Source: Methylobacterium sp. Leaf112 (GTDB taxonomy: Bacteria > Pseudomonadota > Alphaproteobacteria > Rhizobiales > Beijerinckiaceae). From it: 64,000 bases of DNA. Within the stretch, counting starts at the first letter, position 1; every line of letters starts with the position of its first letter. Of this stretch, positions 48,643 through 56,941 are shown one piece after another. The translations under genes were made by a program, and so were the position numbers. Location: positions 248,856-312,855 of the forward strand of contig NZ_LMNG01000023.1 in the NCBI RefSeq assembly GCF_001423295.1, in the 5' to 3' direction. The notes under the pieces are model-generated. The model worked only from the letters and a program-made list of their open reading frames with translations, did no database searches and was not told the origin of the DNA.

Positions 48643-49200
48643 ATGGCCAAGCCCAGAGAACGCATCATCCGAGCTCTACCCTACTACGGTCCCGGCCCGC
48701 TCACGGGCTCGAAGGAACTGCGGTCTCGGACGGTTTGGGTGGAGAAGCTTCCGGACGGGATCCCGGAGCTGGCGCATCATCCGGTGTTCCAGCTGGCTCC
48801 GCTGGGCGACGTCCGGCCCGCGATGCTGAAGCAGGAACGGCGCATCCTGAAGGCTGTCTACCTCAAGGAGGATGGCATTGCCGACGCCCTGATATGGACC
48901 GCAAGATACTGGCATCGGGACGAGACCTATAAGCTCGCCGTGACCGACGACGCCCTGTTCGATCCCTATTTCCACGCCGTCCGAGCTGCGGAAAACCGGT
49001 TCACGCCATACACCCATTGGATCGGAATGACCCGGGATCGGGTGTGGCGGTCGGGAGGCGGTGAGCGGGACCATGAGATCCTCGCCCAGTACCTCCACTT
49101 GGTCGATCGCCTCGATCGACATGGAACCCCCCTGCCGCCCGAGCCGCAGGGGCCGATCCCCGACGAGGACGAGGAAGCCCTCTCCAGGCTCGCGCTCTAG
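48643..49200 (+). CDS. Prophage hypothetical protein
   Basis: This 185-residue protein has no recognised motif. It is mixed alpha/beta (VWVEKLPDGIPELAHHPVFQL; LIWTARYWHRDETYKLAVTDDALFDPYFHAVRAAENRF) and ends in an acidic stretch (PIPDEDEEALSRLAL). It has a good start after a GGAGG-like site and operators upstream. Its end overlaps the next, opposite gene by four bases. Confidence 0.6.
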   Translation: MAKPRERIIRALPYYGPGPLTGSKELRSRTVWVEKLPDGIPELAHHPVFQLAPLGDVRPAMLKQERRILKAVYLKEDGIADALIWTARYWHRDETYKLAVTDDALFDPYFHAVRAAENRFTPYTHWIGMTRDRVWRSGGGERDHEILAQYLHLVDRLDRHGTPLPPEPQGPIPDEDEEALSRLAL

Positions 49201-49610
49201 TAGGCCCCGTAGTACCGATTGATCTCGATGTGATGGGATCCCAGCGCGAGCTGGGCGATCTCAATGGCTTCCGGATTGCCGTAAACGACCGCTTCCAGCG
49301 CTTGGCGGTGCAGCCAGTTCTCCGTCGCGAAGGCAACGGACTGCTCGTACTCGACCACCTGCTCGATACCGCCGAGCAGGGCCCGGACGGCCGCCTGGTC
49401 GAACGATGGTCGGTCCGCGGCGTCCGTCCAGCAGATGACGCGGTACCCCAACGATCGCTCCGTGCCCTCCTCATAGAACCCGTCGCGGAAGCTTCCCCGC
49501 ACCAGGCGGACGGGCTCGCCCTCATTCCCCTCGTACACGTAGGCCCAGGCGGCCTTCACGTCGCTCAGGCCTTTGAAGCCGACGTGCCAGGACGTCTCGT
49601 TCGTGGTCAT
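49197..49610 (-). CDS. Prophage hypothetical protein
   Basis: This 137-residue protein has no recognised family. Features are WHVGFKGLSDVKAAWAYVYEG, a Trp-rich middle, and a C-terminus ending IEINRYYGAY. It is the last gene of the leftward early operon and starts three bases before the next gene upstream ends. Confidence 0.55.
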   Translation of the reverse strand: MTTNETSWHVGFKGLSDVKAAWAYVYEGNEGEPVRLVRGSFRDGFYEEGTERSLGYRVICWTDAADRPSFDQAAVRALLGGIEQVVEYEQSVAFATENWLHRQALEAVVYGNPEAIEIAQLALGSHHIEINRYYGAY

Positions 49611-49612
49611 GG

Positions 49613-49924
49613 TCACTCCCCCTTGATGCGGGCTGCGAGGGCCCGGGCGCGCTTGGCGTCCGCGGCGAGATCGTCGGCCCGCTCGGCGAGGAGCTTGGCG
49701 AGGACCGGGCCGACCCATTCGGGGATAGGGCGGGACTGGTCCTTCTGGAGCTTCCCCTTCTCGGGATCGGGTTCGAGCGACCACCGGTAAGGGAGCCGGG
49801 GATCGACGGTGTCCCGGGGCCCGTCGGGGTGATATTGCCCCAAGACTTTGGCCAGGGGGCGCTTCCACTCAGGACCCATCAACAGCAGGCCCGCCTCGAT
49901 GAGGCTCTTGCGGTCGAGGCTCAC
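49613..49924 (-). CDS. Small prophage hypothetical protein
   Basis: This 103-residue protein, starting with GTG, overlaps the preceding stop by four bases. It has a helical Ala/Arg-rich C-terminus (LAKLLAERADDLAADAKRARALAARIK) and a central RWSLEPDPEKGKLQKDQSRP. No family is recognised. Tight coupling to both neighbours supports a real gene. Confidence 0.55.
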   Translation of the reverse strand: MSLDRKSLIEAGLLLMGPEWKRPLAKVLGQYHPDGPRDTVDPRLPYRWSLEPDPEKGKLQKDQSRPIPEWVGPVLAKLLAERADDLAADAKRARALAARIKGE

Positions 49925-50487
49925 AGTGAGTTCGCCAGCTGGGCGACGCGGGCGCGCGCCTTGGCCAGGCCCTGACGCTCGCCGTGGTCGAACGCCAGGT
50001 CGTGCGTCCGGATCAGCAGAAGCACGGTGTCCCTCCCGAGGCCGCGCGGGATGACGAGGAGCGCATCCTCGCCGTCGGCGTCGTAGATGCACAGGTCGTT
50101 GCCGTAGTACCCGGGCCGGATCTCTCGGCCGCCGCCGAGGTCGCCGATGGTGGCGATCTCCAGCATGTCGGCATGGATGACGTGGGAATCCCTCATCCGC
50201 TCACGGGCGGAGAACAGGGAGCCGGAGAGGTTCAGGGTCGGGTTGGCGACCTGACGCTCGTAGAGCTCGATCCAGGCGATGGTGTTCCGGTAGGCCATGA
50301 CGGCGGCGGTCTTGAGCTGGGCGTTGTCCTGCAGCGCCTCGATGTCCGGGGCGACCGCGGGGACCCGGCAGTCGGCCCGCATCTCGTCGAGGATCCGCAT
50401 CACGCCGTCGTCGTCGAGGCGGTCGGTCTCCATCACGGAGCCGAAGGGCGTCGCGGCGAACGGGCCGATCGAGGCATAGGCGTTCAT
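49921..50487 (-). CDS. Prophage hypothetical protein
   Basis: This 188-residue protein has no clear family. It has a helical N-terminus (DGVMRILDEMRADCRVPAVAPDIEAL), then strands around EIRPGYYGNDLCIYDADGEDALLVIPRGLGRD. It may be a phage regulatory or host-takeover protein. It follows the ParB-like gene by about 95 bases. Confidence 0.55.
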   Translation of the reverse strand: MNAYASIGPFAATPFGSVMETDRLDDDGVMRILDEMRADCRVPAVAPDIEALQDNAQLKTAAVMAYRNTIAWIELYERQVANPTLNLSGSLFSARERMRDSHVIHADMLEIATIGDLGGGREIRPGYYGNDLCIYDADGEDALLVIPRGLGRDTVLLLIRTHDLAFDHGERQGLAKARARVAQLANSL

Positions 50488-50581
50488 GGGTGTAGTCCTT
50501 CGCGTAGGGCGGCGTACCGGCCCGGGGATGCGTGGGAATGGTGGAGGCCGGGGGTCGGACCCGGCCGGGTCGAGCGGTGGG

Positions 50582-52723
50582 TCAGGCGGCCTCAGACAGG
50601 GCGGTCTCGGCGCCGGGGCCGGCGTATCCCGGCCACCTGATTTCGCGGGGGATCCACCCCGTCGGGACGACCGTGTCCATGGCGATGGCGACGATCTCGC
50701 CCTTCTTCAGCTTGCGGGCGTGCGCCGCTGCGTCGGCCCCGCATGCCTCCTCAATCGCCGCGAGCGTCACGGTCTTGGGAGCCGACCCGAAGAAGCCGGC
50801 GGCGTCGAACCGGTCGACGAGGCGTGCCGACAGCACGTCCGCCTTGACGCCCCCGGCGAGGGCCTGGATTGACGGGTTGTCCGCAGGGCAGCGCGCCGAG
50901 CTCCGAAGGTCGACGCCGCGGGCGAGAACTCGACCGAGCGCCGTCAGGATGTCGGCATCCGGCATCGTGAGGTATCGGGCGAACAGGACGTCGAACGTCT
51001 CGCCATCTCCCGCACTCGCCTTGTCGGCACCGAGCCCTTCGAGGCGTAGGCGGATGGGGGCGCCCCATTTGCTGCCGCACGTGGCGCCGGCGAGCAGCCC
51101 GGCAAGAGCGACCCGGGGCGCCGTCTCGAAAGAATCCTGCACCGCCTCGGTCAGCTGGATGGAGAGCCGCTCGACCAGGGCGGCCGACAGGGCCTTCCCC
51201 TCGGGCTCCTCCGTCCCACCGGCCGCGGCGGCCGAGGCCTTGGCCGCCTTCACGTCCTCCGGGCGCAGGACGAACTCGCGGACGCTGATCGTGCCGTCGT
51301 AATTCCACGAAACCACGCATCCGGACCGGGCTCGATCGTCGGGGCCGGGCTGCGTGAGGAGGGAGGCCTCGATCGCGTGTGCCTCGGCGATCGCGGCCTG
51401 GATGGCCGCATCCTCGACCGAGTCGTCGTCGTCGTGTGCCTCCAGGAACGCCTCGATCTCCCGGAGCCGGGCTGCCTCGGCCTCGGTCGGCTCGCGTCGG
51501 GACGAGCGCAGGGTCGACCACATGTACCGAGCCTCGGACGGAAGGTCGTCCTCGGTCTCGGCCCATGCCCAACCGTCGGCCCGGAGCTCATCCCGACGGG
51601 CGACCAAGCGCTCGTCGGAAAGGCGCTTGAGAAGGGCCGGATCGCTCACGGCCGTCTGGTCGCCGAACAGGTCCTTCACGACATGGCCGCCGGCTGCCTT
51701 GAAGGCATCGAGGCCTACGCGCTTCAGCATGGTCGCCGTCGAGTGTCCGGCGCCGAGTTCATCGCGAACCTGGTAAGCGTGGATGGAACCGCGTTTGGAA
51801 AGCTTGTCGAACGCTAGCTCCTGAACTTCGACCGAGGGGGCCAACGTGAACGCCTTCACGTCGTCGATGTTGAGCTTGCCGGCTCTCCAGGCATCGAGGA
51901 TGCACGGGGCGACCGAGCCCAGCGCCAACAGCTTCTTCACGTGAGGGAGCGAGACGCCGAACCGGGTGGCGATCTCCTTCGGCTTGAGGCCGGTCTGCTC
52001 CATCTCGGCGTATGCCGCGACTTGGTCGGCCTCGTGCATCGGCGCCTGGTTGATGTTGGCGGCGAGCCCGGCCTCGCGGGCGGTCGCGGCGTCGCGCACG
52101 ACGACGTCGATCTCGTGGTCCTCGGCGATCGTTCCGGCCGCGGCGAGGCGCAGCAACGCGGCCAGCCGGCGATTGCCGTCGGCGACGTAGCGCAGGTCAC
52201 CCGACGCCACGACGACGAGCGGCTGGAGCAGGCCGACCGAGGCGATCGAAGCCGCCAGCTCATCGAGGCCGTCCTCTCGACCAGAGACGCGCACGTTGCA
52301 GACGCCCGCAGGCGCGCCCTCGTCGTGGCCGTGGCGCAGCTTGTTGAGGGGCGTAAGGGGGAAGCTGTTCTTGACCAGGCCGGGGATCGCCTTCGCCACT
52401 GCGCGGTCGATGGAGGCGTTCGCCTGCTGCTGCTGGGCGGGGGTGGGCACCATGGTCGGCTTCGAGGCGGCCTGCTCGGAGGGCTCGTCGTCCAGGTTGT
52501 GCGAGTGGACATCCTCGATGAAGCTCGCGAGGCGCCGGCGCACGTCGGCGAAGTCGCTGGCGTAGTGGGCGAACCCGCTGTCGGAGACCTCCCACTGCCC
52601 GCGCACGCGGTTCACCGAGATGGCGTTGTCCGGGTATGCGGCCTCGATGGCGCGCATCAGGAGGCTGACGTTCGGGGCGCGCTCGATGCGCGAGACGGCG
52701 GCGTTGAGTTCGGATTTCGTCAT
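50582..52723 (-). CDS. Large ParB/Spo0J-like nuclease-domain protein
   Basis: This 713-residue protein has, in its middle third, the ParB/RepB N-terminal fold (GREDGLDELAASIASVGLLQPL, ADGNRRLAALLRL, ANINQAPMHEADQVAAYAEM). The HTH follows (KEIATRFGVSLPHVKKLLALG). The remaining C-terminal region (over 300 residues) is unlike plasmid ParB and unrecognised. Such proteins occur in Methylobacterium plasmids and phages, where they aid replication or gene regulation. No parA partner is in view. The ATG at 52723 is chosen; the operator lies upstream. Confidence 0.8.
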   Translation of the reverse strand: MTKSELNAAVSRIERAPNVSLLMRAIEAAYPDNAISVNRVRGQWEVSDSGFAHYASDFADVRRRLASFIEDVHSHNLDDEPSEQAASKPTMVPTPAQQQQANASIDRAVAKAIPGLVKNSFPLTPLNKLRHGHDEGAPAGVCNVRVSGREDGLDELAASIASVGLLQPLVVVASGDLRYVADGNRRLAALLRLAAAGTIAEDHEIDVVVRDAATAREAGLAANINQAPMHEADQVAAYAEMEQTGLKPKEIATRFGVSLPHVKKLLALGSVAPCILDAWRAGKLNIDDVKAFTLAPSVEVQELAFDKLSKRGSIHAYQVRDELGAGHSTATMLKRVGLDAFKAAGGHVVKDLFGDQTAVSDPALLKRLSDERLVARRDELRADGWAWAETEDDLPSEARYMWSTLRSSRREPTEAEAARLREIEAFLEAHDDDDSVEDAAIQAAIAEAHAIEASLLTQPGPDDRARSGCVVSWNYDGTISVREFVLRPEDVKAAKASAAAAGGTEEPEGKALSAALVERLSIQLTEAVQDSFETAPRVALAGLLAGATCGSKWGAPIRLRLEGLGADKASAGDGETFDVLFARYLTMPDADILTALGRVLARGVDLRSSARCPADNPSIQALAGGVKADVLSARLVDRFDAAGFFGSAPKTVTLAAIEEACGADAAAHARKLKKGEIVAIAMDTVVPTGWIPREIRWPGYAGPGAETALSEAA

Positions 52724-52762
52724 GGCGAGGTGACCCTTCGTTGAGAGCGGCAATGCCTGCTC

Positions 52763-52800
52763 ATGTGTGTAGATTGACACACATGGCTAACGATTGTCAA
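52763..52800 (-). promoter_or_regulatory. Promoter with symmetric operator upstream of the ParB-like gene
   Basis: The leftward strand shows a consensus -35 TTGACA (52800-52795). Downstream lies a perfect inverted repeat ATGTGTGT (52763-52770) and ACACACAT (52777-52784) around six bases; the arms cover the place expected for the -10. No good -10 hexamer is seen. The site looks like a repressed early promoter. Confidence 0.5.
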
Positions 52801-52806
52801 GCTTGG

Positions 52807-53727
52807 TCAGACGAGCCCTGCAAGGGCGTCCGCGTCCTCGGCCGGAATTTCGGCGTGTATCTCGGCGGGGGTGGCGATGGCCCTGGCGACGTAATCGCCG
52901 GGCAACATGGCGGGGGCGACCGGCGACAATGGCCCAAGGTCGAGGGCACGGATGCCGCCGGGGCCACCCCCTCGCGTGACGGGCGGATTCTCTACGAGAC
53001 CCCGCAGGATTATGGAGGTGTTCGAGAGATCCTTCCGCCATTTCTTCAGCTCACGCCTGCTCATCGCATGACGGTGATGGGCGTCTGAGATCATGGGCGC
53101 GACTGCGGATACGGTGCGGTCGTGACAGATCTCCGGGAGCCGGTCCCTGATTAGATAAAGCGTGCCCGCCACGATATCCGGCCCGTCCCGCACCATGCAT
53201 CTGACGATGTGCTGGATCTCGTCGTCGGCCTTGCGCCGAGCTTTGAGGTCGAGCGTCGCGTGGAGCCGGGACATCCGCTGCTCCGCCGCGTACTGCGCGG
53301 CCTGCATTTCTGGCGGAAGGCCGCGGATCCGGATCGTCTGGAACCCCCTCCTGGGATCGAGGATGAAGCTGGGCTCAGTCCGGACGCGACGCCACTGGGG
53401 CGGTCCGTCAGATCCGGGTACCTCCGTGACCAGCTGGAGCTTCTTGCTCCAGTGCAGGAGGCTGGCGGTGCCCTCCCAATGGGCGAGTATCACGGTGCCC
53501 TCTGGGATCGCATCCCAGCCTTCGCCCAAACCCCTGTTGCGCATCAGGTGCGCCCACCGGGGCACGAGCTCCTCAGCACCCAGTACGTCATCCTCCTCGA
53601 AGATCGTTTGGATGTCGTTGTCGACGAAATACTGCCAGCGAGGGCCATGGCCGCGGGAAGGGTACCTCGGCACGGCGAGGGACGCATCGAAGGCGGCTTG
53701 CATGGCGGCATGGGACACATCGGGCAT
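52807..53727 (-). CDS. Prophage hypothetical protein
   Basis: This 306-residue protein starts MPDVSHAAMQAAFDASLAVPRYPSRG. It is mostly helical with no recognised domain (WQYFVDNDIQTIFEEDDVLGAEELVPR; LHATLDLKARRKADDEIQHIVRCMVRDG). It ends in an Ala/Pro/Glu-rich tail. The large frame extending upstream of 53727 is a shadow of the next gene. It belongs to the leftward early operon. Confidence 0.6.
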   Translation of the reverse strand: MPDVSHAAMQAAFDASLAVPRYPSRGHGPRWQYFVDNDIQTIFEEDDVLGAEELVPRWAHLMRNRGLGEGWDAIPEGTVILAHWEGTASLLHWSKKLQLVTEVPGSDGPPQWRRVRTEPSFILDPRRGFQTIRIRGLPPEMQAAQYAAEQRMSRLHATLDLKARRKADDEIQHIVRCMVRDGPDIVAGTLYLIRDRLPEICHDRTVSAVAPMISDAHHRHAMSRRELKKWRKDLSNTSIILRGLVENPPVTRGGGPGGIRALDLGPLSPVAPAMLPGDYVARAIATPAEIHAEIPAEDADALAGLV

Positions 53728-53738
53728 TGAAATCTCGT

Positions 53739-54056
53739 TCAGGACTGGGGGACGGGACGGGCCGACGGCATCACTCGCGGCGGGGGCAGGCCCTGGCGCG
53801 GGCCGGCCCAGGCGATGGGCTCCTCGGGCAGGGCAGGCGCCGGAGCCGCGTTGGCCGCGACGATGGCTTCGTAGGTCCCGATCGCGACGCGCATCGCCGC
53901 CGCGACGATGCGGTCGGCCTCGGCGATCTCGTCGCGCAGCGGGATCGAGGGACGGGCAGCGAGGGCGTCCCGGACGGCGATCCGGGATGCGATGAGCCTC
54001 TCGCGCAGGAAGGGCCCGCGCAGGGTGTCGAGGTCGGAGGGGACGGCGCCGGTCAC
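53739..54056 (-). CDS. Small helical prophage hypothetical protein
   Basis: This 105-residue protein starts with GTG, overlapping the gcrA stop by four bases. It has a long helix (RERLIASRIAVRDALAARPS; EADRIVAAAMRVAIGTYEAIVAANA) and a Pro/Ala-rich end. No family is recognised. The coupled start supports a real gene. Confidence 0.55.
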   Translation of the reverse strand: MTGAVPSDLDTLRGPFLRERLIASRIAVRDALAARPSIPLRDEIAEADRIVAAAMRVAIGTYEAIVAANAAPAPALPEEPIAWAGPRQGLPPPRVMPSARPVPQS

Positions 54057-54628
54057 GCGGCCCTCCTGTGCGGCACGAACCCGACGGAGAACGAATCGGG
54101 GATCTTCCTCCGGTAGACCGTCGTGCAGAGACGGGCATGGGCGGGGCACCGGGAGGACCCAAGCTCCGTCGAGTGGCCGCAGCAACTCGCGTCGATCCGA
54201 GGGTCGTTGGCGATAAACTTACACTCGCCATAGCGCAGGTCCTCGATCGCCACGCGCCGGGATTCCGGGAGATGAGACGGCCGCGGTGCGGGCGGGACCG
54301 GCGCGACGGCCTTCGGCACCGGTGCCGGCGCCGGGACTGGTTTCGGCTTCGGCTTCACGGCCGGATCGCGCTTCGGCCGCGTCTTCCCCTTCGTGCCCGA
54401 GGGCAGCATCTTGGGGAGCGCCGGGCCCCTGAACGACAAACCGAGCCGGTGCATTTTGGCGATGACGGCCTTGCGGCTGATGGCCAGGCCGAACCTGGCG
54501 TTCAGGGCCTCGGCGACGTCAGCCGCGGAGGGCGTCGTCGGCCACAAGGACACGGCCATCTCGACCGCCTCCGGGCTCCAGTGGCCCTTCGGCAGGACGC
54601 CGGGCGCGAGGGGGATCTTCCTCGTCAC
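54053..54628 (-). CDS. Phage GcrA-like cell-cycle transcription factor
   Basis: This 191-residue protein has the two parts of GcrA. The N-terminal HTH is HWSPEAVEMAVSLWPTTPSAADVAEALNARFGLAISRKAVIAKMHRLGL. The C-terminal segment (LRYGECKFI...CCGHSTELGSSRCPAHARLC) has the Cys and His positions of the domain that contacts RNA polymerase. A Pro/Lys-rich linker joins them. Host GcrA activates promoters carrying CcrM-methylated GANTC. A phage copy could redirect host transcription. The GTG start overlaps the XRE gene stop. Confidence 0.85.
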   Translation of the reverse strand: MTRKIPLAPGVLPKGHWSPEAVEMAVSLWPTTPSAADVAEALNARFGLAISRKAVIAKMHRLGLSFRGPALPKMLPSGTKGKTRPKRDPAVKPKPKPVPAPAPVPKAVAPVPPAPRPSHLPESRRVAIEDLRYGECKFIANDPRIDASCCGHSTELGSSRCPAHARLCTTVYRRKIPDSFSVGFVPHRRAA

Positions 54629-54843
54629 GCGACGCCCTCCTGCACGGGGGCCTCGGCGTAGACGTGCTCAAGGCGGACGAGACCGAGGGGGCGGAGGACC
54701 GCCGCCCCGGGCGTCCTGCGTCCCTTGACGACGTCCCCGAGGTAACTCGGGGAGATCCGATTGGCCCGGCCCCAGGCGGTGGCGCCGCCCGCCTCCTCCA
54801 TCCGCGCCTTGAGGCGCTCGCGCACTTGCTCGGTCGTCAGCAT
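54625..54843 (-). CDS. XRE-like HTH protein (Cro-type), first gene of the early operon
   Basis: This 72-residue protein has an HTH in WGRANRISPSYLGDVVKGRR. An excellent AGGAGG site lies 6 bases before the ATG at 54843. It lacks the C-terminal domain of cI repressors, so it looks Cro-like. It opens the leftward operon and is coupled to gcrA by a four-base overlap. Confidence 0.75.
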   Translation of the reverse strand: MLTTEQVRERLKARMEEAGGATAWGRANRISPSYLGDVVKGRRTPGAAVLRPLGLVRLEHVYAEAPVQEGVA

Positions 54844-55222
54844 CTCATCCTCCTGCGATGTGCAAGAGATGCTGCGAATTGGCGAGTACGCTAGATGCGC
54901 GGATGCGCTTTTTTGGGATAGATGCTTGTCAACCCCAAAGATCACGCTCGGTTAATGGTGTGGAAGTGCAATCTGAACTTTGTTCAAGTTGGAGTGTGTA
55001 ACGACTTTCCCGAGCCATTCCCTGGGAGAAACGTGCAGCGACCCATTCCCATGGGCGTGCCCAGGGATGCGCCCCGATTTTCACAGGATTTCGCTTGTGC
55101 GGCGGACCGACGCACCCCCCCGAATCCAGCGGGAATCCAGCCTCGGGGAATCGAGGATGCGCTGGTGGGATGCGTCCTGTGGCCGGACATTGGATCCCGG
55201 GACACATAACGGGAGACACGAT
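54844..55222. promoter_or_regulatory. Divergent control region with repeated motifs
   Basis: This 379-base stretch without a gene separates the leftward early operon from a rightward gene. AGATGC occurs at 54867-54872, 54893-54898 and 54920-54925, spaced 26-27 bases apart. A leftward TTGACA (54932-54927) lies beside the last copy, without a clear -10. A short palindrome AACTT-TGTTC-AAGTT is at 54976-54990. It looks like the lysogeny switch. Confidence 0.5.
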
Positions 55223-55759
55223 ATGGACAGGGCAGCCAAGGCAGCGCAGGCGCTCGCGCGCATGCTGGACGCCTTCTATCGAGCGCTGGTGGCGCTGATC
55301 ATGGGGCTGCTCGGCCTCGTCGGGATCTCGCCCAAGGCAACCGGCGGCGGCCTCGCCCGCGCCGTCGCCGAGCAGGTGAGCGACGTGGTCGAGGAGCCCC
55401 GCGCGGAGCTCGGCGAGGCGGTCAAGGAGAGGACCCTGCAGATGCGCGGGATGGCGCCCTCGGAGACGCTGATCCCCCTGCCTGCGGCCGTCGAGGATTG
55501 GCTCATGGGGCTGTCCCCAGCGGACCTAGCCACTTTGACGACGATGCCCTCGTCGATGGTGGAGCAGCACGTGACGAGCGGAGCGAACGGGCAATTGCGC
55601 AGTCTCGGCTTCGTTCTACCGACGGCGCCGGCGCCCGCCCGCCCGGTCGCCGACACGCCGTCGCGCACGGCGGCTGTCGCGGTGGAGGCCGCTCACCATT
55701 TCGATATCGAGCACCTCATCGAGCAGCTCGTTCCAGCTCCGACGCTGCGGCCTCGATAA
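55223..55759 (+). CDS. Prophage hypothetical protein with hydrophobic segment
   Basis: This 178-residue protein has one strongly hydrophobic segment near residues 19-34 (FYRALVALIMGLLGLVGISP), possibly membrane-associated. A helical Glu/Ala-rich part follows (AEQVSDVVEEPRAELGEAVKERTL), then no recognised domain. It is the first rightward gene after the control region and is followed by a strong hairpin. The function is unknown. Confidence 0.6.
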   Translation: MDRAAKAAQALARMLDAFYRALVALIMGLLGLVGISPKATGGGLARAVAEQVSDVVEEPRAELGEAVKERTLQMRGMAPSETLIPLPAAVEDWLMGLSPADLATLTTMPSSMVEQHVTSGANGQLRSLGFVLPTAPAPARPVADTPSRTAAVAVEAAHHFDIEHLIEQLVPAPTLRPR

Positions 55760-55781
55760 GGGAGATAGCGCGCGCGTACGC

Positions 55782-55808
55782 GAGGGCCGCCGTCGATCGG
55801 CGGCCCTC
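55782..55808 (+). terminator. GC-rich hairpin after the 55.2-55.8 kb gene
   Basis: GAGGGCCGCCG (55782-55792) pairs perfectly with CGGCGGCCCTC (55798-55808) around a TCGAT loop, 22 bases after the gene stop. There is no T-run, so termination would depend on Rho or the strong stem alone. Confidence 0.5.
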
Positions 55809-55877
55809 CGCATGTGTTGGCCGATGCACGGGCGGGACGGACGGTGAGGGCTAACCCTCCCCCGGATCCCGCTGCAC

Positions 55878-56102
55878 ATGACTGCCTCCGAGCTCCAGGA
55901 ACACCGCGACGAGCTCGCCCCGCTCAAGGACGCCCGGGCCCGCCGCCTCGGTAGCAAGGGCCTGGTGAAGTCGGCCGGCAGCGGCGGCGAGAACGTCACC
56001 CGGGAGTTCGGATCCTTCGCGGATCTGAAGGGGAGGATCGCCGAGCTTGAGGCGCTGATTCGATTTGGAGAGGGTCGCTACGGCGCCCTGCATCTCCGGT
56101 GA
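55878..56102 (+). CDS. gpW-like head-tail joining protein (putative)
   Basis: This 74-residue protein has two helices joined by a Gly/Ser loop (MTASELQEHRDELAPLKDAR; FADLKGRIAELEALIRFGE). This size and position directly before the portal match gpW of lambda-type phages. Its stop overlaps the GTG of the portal by four bases. The identification rests on position and shape. Confidence 0.6.
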   Translation: MTASELQEHRDELAPLKDARARRLGSKGLVKSAGSGGENVTREFGSFADLKGRIAELEALIRFGEGRYGALHLR

Positions 56103-56941
56103 GGAACGGCGTCCAGACCCTGCCTGCGCTCGTCCGCGCCGACGGCATGACCCCCCTCACGCGCGAGGCGGCCTACGGCGACAGCCGCTGGCCGGGCGCG
56201 TCCCGTGGCCGGGCCCATCGCGACTGGCGCGTCTCGGCCGGATCCGCCGACGCCGACAACAACGGCGAGATCGACATCTCGGCGTTCCGCGGCCGTGACC
56301 TGGAGCGGTCGGAAGGCGTCATCTACGGGGCGATCCAGACGCAGATCCAGTCGATCGTCGGCGCGGGCCTGCAGGCGGTCCCGACGCCCGACTGGGTGAC
56401 GCTCGGCAAGAGCAAGAAGTGGGCGGACGCCTGGAGCCGGATCGTCCGGAACAAGTTCCGGAATTGGTCCAACACGAGCGACTGCGACGCGTCGCGCACC
56501 GAGTCGCTGGGTTTCCTGGCGGGCGAGCTGCTGACCTCGACCATGATCAGCGGGAGCGGCGTCGCCGTCCCGTACTACCTGCCCGACAACGGCCTGACCC
56601 GCTACGGGACCTGCTTCCGCGTCGTCGAGGCCGACCGCGTCTGCAACCCGAATTTCGGAGCGGACACCGACACGCTGCGCCGCGGCATCCACATCGATCC
56701 CGAGACCGGCGCGCCCCTCGGCTACTGGCTCTGCTCAAGGCATCCCGGCGACGCGCTCGGGCTGCTCGCCAGCGGCGTTAAGCGCGAGTGGACCTACGTG
56801 AAGGCCTTCACGTCGTGGGGCCGGCGCAGGCTGATCCACGTCTATCCCCGCCGCCGCCCCGAACAGTCGCCCGCATCGTTCAGGACACCATGGAGGGCGT
56901 CGAGCGCGACGCCGGCGCCCCGCCCCAGATCCCGGACCTGA
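56099..56941 (+). pseudogene. Phage portal protein (lambda gpB type), truncated
   Basis: The 280-residue frame reads as the N-terminal half of a lambda-type portal: AYGDSRWPGASRGRAHRDW, ARNLERSEG-like segment DLERSEGVIYGAIQTQI, RTESLGFLAGELLTSTMISG, FRVVEADRVCNP and GRRRLIHVYPRRRPEQS near residue 257. After that the frame codes for unrelated Pro/Arg-rich sequence and stops. The missing C-terminal half (about 220 residues) carries the clip and crown of portals. The following frame does not supply it. A deletion or recombination joint near 56870 is likely. This portal would not work. Confidence 0.75.
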
